Below are positions 57,417 through 64,000 of a stretch of 64,000 nt of DNA, piece after piece. Numbering within the stretch: position 1 is the stretch's first letter; each line of letters begins with the position of its first letter. The notes below the pieces were generated by a model. The model saw only the letters and a program-made list of their open reading frames with translations, was not told the DNA's origin and did not search any database. The position numbers and the translations under genes were made by a program. Source of the DNA: Oreohelix idahoensis (taxonomy: Eukaryota; Mollusca; Gastropoda; Stylommatophora; Oreohelicidae); NCBI GenBank assembly GCA_024509875.1, contig JAMPIV010004265.1, positions 186,001 to 250,000 of the forward strand, read 5' to 3'.

Positions 57417-58240
57417 CAGGGGACGGCAACCAGTAGATCCCAATCTACCGATAGATTCCACTGGCTGATTTGGTAGATCTTAAGGCGCCTGCATTTCTGT
57501 ATGGTGTAGAAACATGGACGATGTATAAGCATTTAGAAGAAAGAATTGAGGCTCTTGAAATGTGGATATATAGAAGAATGGGGCGTATCTCATGGAAAGA
57601 GAAGAAAACAAATAAGGAGGTCCTAGAAAATCTAGGTATGAAAAGAGAACTAATGAGGGAGATCAAAGTTCGGCAGCTAAAATACTTTGGCCACATAAAA
57701 AGGCATAACACCTTGCAGAAGACCATAATAGAAGGGAGAGGTGAAGGCAAACGTGCAAGGGGAAGACAGCGCTATAAGTGGGAAGATAACATCAAAAGAT
57801 GGACAGGAAAGAGTCTATCAGAGTGCACCACCAAGACAAGAGACAGAAGATGTTGGAGATCCATTACAGCCAACCTTCGTTGTGGAGATGACAGCTGATG
57901 ATGATGATGATGAAGGCGCCTGAGGGAAAAAAAAAACGAAAACACAGAAAGATATTTTAAACTAGGAAAATTTTTTAAACTAAATCTCTCCCGCAGGCAT
58001 TTAAATTTAAAATCGCGGTGTCCCGTGGATCAAAGGAACTTTTTCCGCATTCTCAATGACAATGTTCGTGCTGGCTACTAAAATGTATCCGTGAACTGCA
58101 TAAGACAGGAAAGTTATCCTTTCTTTTCAAGGTTTATCATTCCCCCCCCCCTCACTTAAAATTACACACATATGGTAGAGTTTTAGGTGGTGCTGTGTTA
58201 CTAAAGTAGATCCCAAAAGCTCCGGGGTTGCCGACCCCTG
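57417..58240. mobile_element. Non-autonomous hAT transposon
   Basis: Terminal inverted repeats CAGGGGACGGCAACC (57417-57431) and GGTTGCCGACCCCTG (58226-58240) match the CAGGGGTCGGCAA ends known from hAT elements. The 8-bp duplication CTGTAGCG lies exactly at 57409-57416 and 58241-58248. Subterminal 'tagatccca' is also inverted at both ends. No transposase frame remains. About 430 bp of its length is a later RTE insertion. Confidence 0.95.
57492..57912 (+). mobile_element. 5'-truncated RTE-like element (family E) inside the hAT element
   Basis: An open plus frame to 57898 encodes the end of an RTE-type RT: FLYGVETWTM, RQLKYFGHIKRH, a KRARGRQRYKWED basic stretch and a short C-terminus. It is followed by a GAT-type tail. 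The duplication AAGGCGCCTG flanks it at 57482-57491 and 57913-57922. The ORF has no internal stop, so the insertion is young. It differs in sequence from families A-D. Confidence 0.93.
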
Positions 58241-58248
58241 CTGTAGCG

Positions 58249-58609
58249 TACACACACCGGAATTTGTCCATCCCTGCTAGTCTTAGGTTTAATGTCAAAT
58301 TTTAGAAATGCTAGCTAAGTAGAAGTTCCCATTATCCCCCCACTAGCCATTATATACCATTAAAAAAACTGATTAAATACTGTTTGACAGTATTTTGATT
58401 ATATTTACTTTCTACAGTATTGAAGTTATAAAAGCAAAATTGCATCCTTTGTCTGTTCTTTTTACCTCCGCCGTTCTGAATAGAACTACATGCTATGCAC
58501 GCCATAATGTATATCATAGAGATTATATTATAAGCCATAAATCTTCTTCTTCGTACTCTCTCAGACGTCTACTTGAATGTTTTCAAAGAAAAGAGTGGTC
58601 AGTTTGAGG
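58249..58609. other. Gene-free spacer
   Basis: Only short overlapping ORFs on both strands (58350-58607) without motif. Confidence 0.4.
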
Positions 58610-59245
58610 TTATTTGCATCTCCGTAGAGCATATCCAAAAATGGTACCGGGTGCTGGTGTCGGCCATATGAGCTTTTTCTGTTCCACATATGTTGGGCAA
58701 CTTTGAAGCAGATATTCAGCAGTCATTTTATCAGTGCCACAGTTTTACTGATCGGTAGTTCCTATCTTTAGCATGTTGGATAGATGGTATCTCAATCTGT
58801 TGTGGCCAGTGCGGAGTTTGAAGATTACCACTTGTTCTCTTCTGTTGAGCTGGTAGTAAGCATCATTCTGTGTGTGACCTGGATGATCTTCATTCCATTT
58901 GTTTCTGTTTCTGATAAAACTTTTTGCCTCCTCATCAGGCTGAGGTAGCTTTCCACCTTCCTGTGCCAATCTGTCAGCCCCTTCACTGCCGGTGATGTTA
59001 TAATGAGATAGGATCCATTGGATCACAACTCTTTTGAATCGTTGACATACTGTAGTTTGTGGAGCACTACTCTTAGGTCATTCAGGTCTGCATTATTTTG
59101 GCTTTTTAACGTTGTAATGACTGACAGTGTATCGGTAAAGAAAGCAAATTGTCTCTCTGTGCTTTCCTCTGTCATTATTACCTCTGCTGCAGTTTTTAAG
59201 GCTTCTGTTTCTGCTTCGAAGTTACTTGAGAATTTAATTGAAAGA
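58610..59245 (-). pseudogene. RNase H and C-terminal zinc region of an I/Jockey-type non-LTR element
   Basis: Minus-strand text encodes an RNase H fold lacking its first strand. The acidic residues are in FEAETEAL, FTDTLSVI and GADRLAQEGG. A conserved LNRREQVVIFKLRTGH segment follows, then a CGT...C-type zinc region ending RRCK at 58610. There is a frameshift near 59025 and a stop near 58740. Cellular-type RNase H at the C-terminus is typical of I-like non-LTR elements, and none of families A-D has it. Confidence 0.8.
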
Positions 59246-59772
59246 AGTTAATTGAAAATATCTTAAATCGATTTCCACAAGCAATAGAATCGATACTATT
59301 GACTGCAAAGGCAGCAGTCAGTGTTGCCACAGCTGGGTATTTTTTACTAGATCTGGGTGTTTTGGCTTCCGTCTGGGTGTCTGGGTATTTTTTGTTTAAA
59401 ATCTGCATTAATCTGGGTATATTTGACAATTGGCATTTACAATGTATGTATATTCTGTGCAATGAGCATTATAAATTATATTTATATTATAATTAAATGT
59501 AAAACATTATGTGCTATATATTTTTTATTCCAACTAAATTTAATTCTTGTTTTTAACCACATCAATGACGTTGTTTTTTTACTCGTTTACATCAACTATC
59601 TATTTCCTGTTAAAAATGGCTGTCATCTATCATACTCAGTCATTTTTGCGATGTGTTTTAAAGTATTCTTTTTACATTTTAGACTTAAGCAGATAGACAG
59701 CATATTGTTTTTTTGTTTTTATAAGATTATAACATAAGCGATGATGAAGGTACGCTAGGTAGTTGTAGCAGC

Positions 59773-62169
59773 ATGACGACACACACGCCACCGCGTAAAA
59801 ATGTGAAGCCATGGTATCAGCAGGCTTTTTGTGCGGAATGGCTAACAGACAGCGAACTGAAGGATTGGATAAAGCCGGACTCTGGCAATTGCTATGCGGC
59901 GATTTGTACGGTCTGTTCCTGTACATTAACTTATGCCAACAAAACAGCCAGGCGCCCTCAGGGAAAGAAAACTCAAAAAAGGCTGGATATTACCAAACTA
60001 AAGAAGACAAAAATTAAACAGTCATTCACTGACACCCTAGAAGACCGTCTCAAATCTATCTCGTTAGACGGCCAAAGTGCGGAAACAAATTGGACAGCCC
60101 TAAGCGAGCAGATCTACAACACTGCTACAGAGGTCCTGGGTCCCGCCATCAAGAAACAAAATGACTGGTTTGATGAGAACTCAGATGATATAAAGAAGAT
60201 GTTGGCTGAGAAACACCATCTCCATAAAGCATATTTAAATGATCCAAAATCTACATCCAAGAAAGACGCTTTCAACAACATGCGTAGAATCGTCCAACAT
60301 AAACTACGCCAGATGCGGGATTCATGGCTGAGTAATAAAGCAGATGAGCTCCAAGGCTTTGCTGACAGCCATGACTTGAAAAATTTTTACCATGCACTCA
60401 AAGCGGTCTATGGTCCAACATCATCAGGATCATTTCCCCTCCTTAATGCAGATGGAAAAACGCTAATTACAGACAAGGAAAAAATTCTCCAACGCTGGGT
60501 CGAAAACTTTAATAATATTCTGAAACAGCCATCATCTATTAACGATGAAGCCATCAACCGACTGCCCCAAATTCCTATAAATGAAGCACTAGATGATATA
60601 CCGACTTTTGAGGAGACCCAAAAAGCGATTCGTCAACTTTCTAGTGGAAAGGCCCCCGGCACCGATTCAATTCCTGTTGAGGTCTATAAAGATGGCGGTA
60701 CAGTTCTGATAGAGAAACTTCACATGATCTTCCAGAAAATGTGGCAGAGTGAAACTATCCCACACAATCGCAAGGATGCGTCAATTATACATCTTTATAA
60801 ACGTAAAGGTAATCGCCAAGACTGTAACAATCATCGAGGCATCTCACTACTATCAATCGCTGGGAAGATATTTGCCAGAATCCTTCTTAATCGCCTTACG
60901 GCTCATCTTGACAAAGGTCTTCTACCTGAAAGTCAGTGTGGATTCCGGAAAGAACGTGGAACCACCGATATGGTGTTCGCTGCAAGACAGCTTCAAGAAA
61001 AATGCCAAGAACAGCACTGTGATCTGTACACAGCTTTCATCGACTTGACAAAGGCGTTCGACACGGTCAGTAGAGAGGGTCAATGGAAGATCATGGCAAA
61101 ATACGGCTGCCCAAAGAAATTTATCTCAATAGTGCAGCAGCTGCATGATGGAATGCAGGCTAGAGTTCAGGAAAACGGTGAGCTATCGGAGCCTTTCCCA
61201 GTCTCAAATGGAGTTAAACAAGGGTGTGTACTTGCACCGACTCTTTTCAGCATCATGTTTTCTGCTATGCTGACTGATGCTTTCAGAGACGGGGACACAG
61301 GAATCGACATCAGATATCGTATTGATGGAAAATTGTTTAACCTTAGGAGGCTTCAAGCAAAAACCAAGGTCAAATCACACACCATCAGGGATCTTCTGTT
61401 TGCTGATGATTGTGCCCTCAGTGCTGGCTCAGAGGCTGATCTGCAGCGTAGCGTTGATAGATTCTCCAAAGCCTGCTCCAACTTTGGGCTTACCATCAAC
61501 ACGGGGAAAACAGAAATCATGTACCAACCAGCTCCTGGCACAATTTATACTGAGCCAGTCATCAAGGTAAATGGTGAGAAACTGAATGTTGTGAACAGGT
61601 TCACATACCTTGGTAGTACACTATCCCAGAACATCGTCATTGATGATGAGGTGAACACCAGGATCTCCAAAGCCAGCAGCACATTTGGCAGACTATACAC
61701 CAACGTTTGGCATCGAAGTGGCATTAGTCTACAGACAAAGCTGAAGGTATACAGAGCTGCAGTGCTTCCAGTGCTGCTTTATGCATGTGAAACGTGGACT
61801 GTATACAGGCGCCACGTAAAAAAGCTCAACCACTTCCATACAGTCTGTCTCAGGAAGATAATGAACATCAAATGGCAAGACAAGATCCCGGATACCGCCG
61901 TTCTTGACAGAGCTGGTATCCCTAGCATCGATACTATTCTGATGCAGTCACAGATTCGCTGGGCAGGTCATGTAGTCCGCATGCCAGACCATCGACTGCC
62001 AAAGATACTCTTTTATGGTGAGATGCAGAAGGGTAGACGCTCCCATGGTGGCCAGAAAAAGCGCTTCAAAGACACGCTTAAGGCTTCATTAAAAACCTTT
62101 GACATAAACCCAGACACATGGGAAGCTGCTGCGCAAGACCGAACTTGCCTGGCGCACATCTCTTCGTAA
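59773..62169 (+). CDS. Chimeric ORF: hAT zinc-finger half fused to a reverse transcriptase
   Basis: A 798-codon frame. Residues 1-59 are the start of a hAT transposase: a WLTDSELKDWI stretch and the Cys45/Cys48 pair of a BED-type finger whose His pair is missing. From about residue 60 the text is a non-LTR RT element entered downstream of its endonuclease. A linker spans 60-280. RT covers about 285-570, with KRKGNRQDCNNHRGIS, AFIDLTKAFD at 421-430, GVKQGCVLAP and FADD at 543-546. The thumb and C-terminus include QIRWAGHVVRM. The stop at 62167-62169 comes from a frameshift near 62145. The fusion is in frame by chance of insertion. It has no endonuclease, so it is unlikely to move itself. Whether it is transcribed is unknown. 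Confidence 0.8.
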   Translation: MTTHTPPRKNVKPWYQQAFCAEWLTDSELKDWIKPDSGNCYAAICTVCSCTLTYANKTARRPQGKKTQKRLDITKLKKTKIKQSFTDTLEDRLKSISLDGQSAETNWTALSEQIYNTATEVLGPAIKKQNDWFDENSDDIKKMLAEKHHLHKAYLNDPKSTSKKDAFNNMRRIVQHKLRQMRDSWLSNKADELQGFADSHDLKNFYHALKAVYGPTSSGSFPLLNADGKTLITDKEKILQRWVENFNNILKQPSSINDEAINRLPQIPINEALDDIPTFEETQKAIRQLSSGKAPGTDSIPVEVYKDGGTVLIEKLHMIFQKMWQSETIPHNRKDASIIHLYKRKGNRQDCNNHRGISLLSIAGKIFARILLNRLTAHLDKGLLPESQCGFRKERGTTDMVFAARQLQEKCQEQHCDLYTAFIDLTKAFDTVSREGQWKIMAKYGCPKKFISIVQQLHDGMQARVQENGELSEPFPVSNGVKQGCVLAPTLFSIMFSAMLTDAFRDGDTGIDIRYRIDGKLFNLRRLQAKTKVKSHTIRDLLFADDCALSAGSEADLQRSVDRFSKACSNFGLTINTGKTEIMYQPAPGTIYTEPVIKVNGEKLNVVNRFTYLGSTLSQNIVIDDEVNTRISKASSTFGRLYTNVWHRSGISLQTKLKVYRAAVLPVLLYACETWTVYRRHVKKLNHFHTVCLRKIMNIKWQDKIPDTAVLDRAGIPSIDTILMQSQIRWAGHVVRMPDHRLPKILFYGEMQKGRRSHGGQKKRFKDTLKASLKTFDINPDTWEAAAQDRTCLAHISS

Positions 62170-62400
62170 AGGTGCAGTGGCATGCGAATCTTCCAGAAGA
62201 GCAGCAGCGGAACAGCGGAGACAAGCTAGAAAGGATCGTGAAATAAAACCTTCACATGAAGCTAACATTCCCTGCCCACACTGTCCGAGATCCTTCCAGG
62301 CCCGCATCGGGCTCATCAGTCACCTTCGTACTCATGGACTATCCTAACATCCTAATAATTGGATGAACAGAGTGGTCTTCATCACCTGTGATGGACGAAC
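59950..62400 (+). mobile_element. 5'-truncated non-LTR retrotransposon, family D, with C2H2 tail
   Basis: The RT text begins near 59950, without the endonuclease. Beyond the stop at 62167 another plus frame (62148-62348) encodes an Arg/Ala/Gln/Lys-rich helix and a C2H2 finger, CPHC followed by twelve residues and HLRTH, then a stop. The short 3' region ends near 62400. A one-base frameshift near 62145 separates the finger from the main ORF. No clear target duplication was found, although ACATTAAC on the left and ACATTGAC on the right are similar. Confidence 0.82.
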
Positions 62401-62401
62401 A

Positions 62402-64000
62402 ACATTGACACACAAAAGCACACAGAAGCACATGAAAATCTTCGAAACCAAAAGCAAAACTCTGAACATTAACATGTTTTTCATCAAACCAAAATAGCCC
62501 TGTCTCCAAGATAAAATTGCTAAAGCGGACATACTGTTGTCGGCTTTCATGGCATAACACAATACTCAGTTTTCGCAAGCTGATCATTTGATTGAATGTT
62601 GCAAGCAGATGTTTCCAGACAGCACAATTGCTTAAAAAATGTCACTGAAGCGCACCAAGGCTGCCTATGTGATGCAGTATGGCATTGCTCATTTCGAGCG
62701 GCTTGAAGTTATAAACATTTGCAGAAATCAGAAATTTTCTATAATCGTTGATGAGAGTACTGATGTCTCTACGAATCAGATGTTGGCAGTCGTTGTGCGA
62801 TTATGTGACATAAAAATAAGAAAAGTAGTTGATTCATTGTTAGACTTCATTGAGGTGTAGGATGGGACTTGTCTTGGCATGTTTACAGCTGTTAAGAAAT
62901 TGTTGAGCACGCATGCAATCCCACTTAGTAACGTCATTGGTTTTGCTGCAGACAACTGTGCCACTATGATGGGGACTGTAAGTGGTTTACAGGCACAGCC
63001 GAAGAAAGAGATTCCACATGTCTTTGTTCTCGGCTGTGTTTGTCATTCATTTTCACTTTGTGCTAATGCTTCCAGCAACCACCTACCATCTTGGCTTGAA
63101 ATTTTTATAAAGAATGTCTGCTTCTATTTTTCGCGAAGTAGTAAAAGACATCTCCAGTTCCAGTTAATACAAGATGTAGTGCAGGCCCAGAAACATAAAG
63201 TGTTGAAGCTGTGGGAAACACGCTGGCTGTCCAGTGAAGCAGTCATTGAGAGGATCCTTGAGCAATGAGATGCTCTGCACTTGTATTTCCAATCCGAAGC
63301 TTCAGTGGACAACGTCGACGGTGCGGGGCAAATCCTGCAGACGATGAACACTGTTGACAAGAAGCACATGCTTCTATTTGCCGGTTACATACTGGGTAAA
63401 GTTAACGTCATGAACATCGAATTCCAGTCCGAGAACTTCCGTCTTCACAAAGTGTACACGAGTGTAACAAGAGAGTATCGTTTTCGTCTCAGTATGTTTA
63501 TTAGGCAGGAAGTATTGCAACATGAGCATCGCACTCTTGCCGACATTGATCATTCGGATGTGCAGGTGCACAAGAAACGGAATTACATTGAGCTGGGCGG
63601 ACGATGTGAAGCGCAGTTAATGCGACAACCGTTACGAGATAAAGAAGTCCAGTTTCGCAAGGATGTATTGGCTTACCTGATTTAACTTTGTACTCAAATA
63701 AGATGCAGGTTCCCACTTGGGCAAAATAGTGTTCTGGCGCAAATGCAGCTGTTGGATCCAAAGCAAGCTCTCGATATCAACAAACCTTCTGTCATTCCAT
63801 TAGCAGCGCAGTTTCCAACAGTTGTTTCAGAAGAGAGCTTTGATCGTCTGTCTGATCAATGGCGAGAACTGGCATTGTACCGAAAAGATCTTGGACATCT
63901 GGTGGATGAGGATTCGCCTGCATTTTGGCAGGGCCTGCAACAAGTAACAGATGCTAATAACCAGAAGAAATTTGATGTTTTGGCTGACCTCATGTGCATG
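62402..64000 (+). pseudogene. hAT transposase, C-terminal part, six in-frame stops
   Basis: One plus frame runs colinearly from 62402 to the window edge with no frameshift. It has stops at 62495, 62555, 62633, 62858, 63266 and 63683. It begins with the His pair (62411 and 62429, five residues apart) that completes the finger started at 59773. It then has FSIIVDESTD (first catalytic Asp, near 62750), GFAADNCATMMG (second Asp, near 62950), LGCVCHSFSLCAN and KLWETRW near 63210. The catalytic Glu and dimerisation region should lie further right. The pattern is point-mutation decay of an inactive transposase. Confidence 0.88.

Larger units (their letters stand above)
59319..64000 (+). mobile_element. 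hAT DNA transposon, runs off the right edge, with nested RT element
   Basis: CAGTGTTGCC at 59319 resembles a hAT terminal repeat. A transposase follows in two parts: 59773-59949 and 62402-64000. The gap is filled by a non-LTR RT element. The 8 bases before 59319 (GCAGCAGT) would be the target duplication, but the right end is outside the window. Confidence 0.75.

Overview
The window is animal nuclear DNA made almost entirely of transposable elements. Intron-like signals, tRNA-derived SINEs, TA and CT microsatellites, many decayed non-LTR retrotransposons and the lack of any bacterial or viral gene organisation all point to a metazoan. The mix of RTE-like elements, Gmr1-like LTR elements and hAT elements would suit a lophotrochozoan, perhaps a gastropod mollusc, but that is an inference. 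I could not recognise any host protein-coding gene, rRNA or functional tRNA.

Layout. 1-2762 (minus) is the gag-protease-integrase part of a Ty3/Gypsy retrotransposon that runs off the left edge. 2763-14547 is AT-rich DNA with scattered SINEs, short repeat families and retrotransposon 3' ends. 14548-16395 is a decayed RT fragment carrying two later insertions. 16566-28791 is a complete LTR retrotransposon: 1.26-kb LTRs, target duplication GTTTC, a 3.95-kb leader, then gag, protease, integrase, RT and RNase H in that order. 28797-34935 is non-coding DNA with two SINEs and a 45-bp minisatellite. 35115-38423 and 40339-43978 are two full-length copies of one RTE-like element (family A), the second split by a SINE. 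46870-50040 is an intact RTE-like element (family B) with a complete ORF of about 1010 codons. 50100-57005 holds fragments, SINEs and a MITE. 57417-58240 is a short hAT element with an RTE fragment inside it. 59319-64000 is an autonomous-type hAT element, cut within its zinc finger by an endonuclease-less RT insertion. The cut creates a 798-codon chimeric ORF.

How the parts relate. Target-site duplications (TSDs) fix the order of many events: SINE into family C RT; family A into family C; SINE into family A; RTE fragment into a hAT MITE; RT element into hAT. The family B ORF is the only complete retrotransposon machinery in the window. SINEs with GAA-type tails resemble the tail of family A and may have used its machinery. 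The most unusual objects are the complete LTR element and its left-edge relative. Both have Gypsy-type proteins but integrase upstream of RT (Gmr1-type order). The complete copy also carries a promoter-intron-ORF cassette in its leader and a matching ORF in each LTR.
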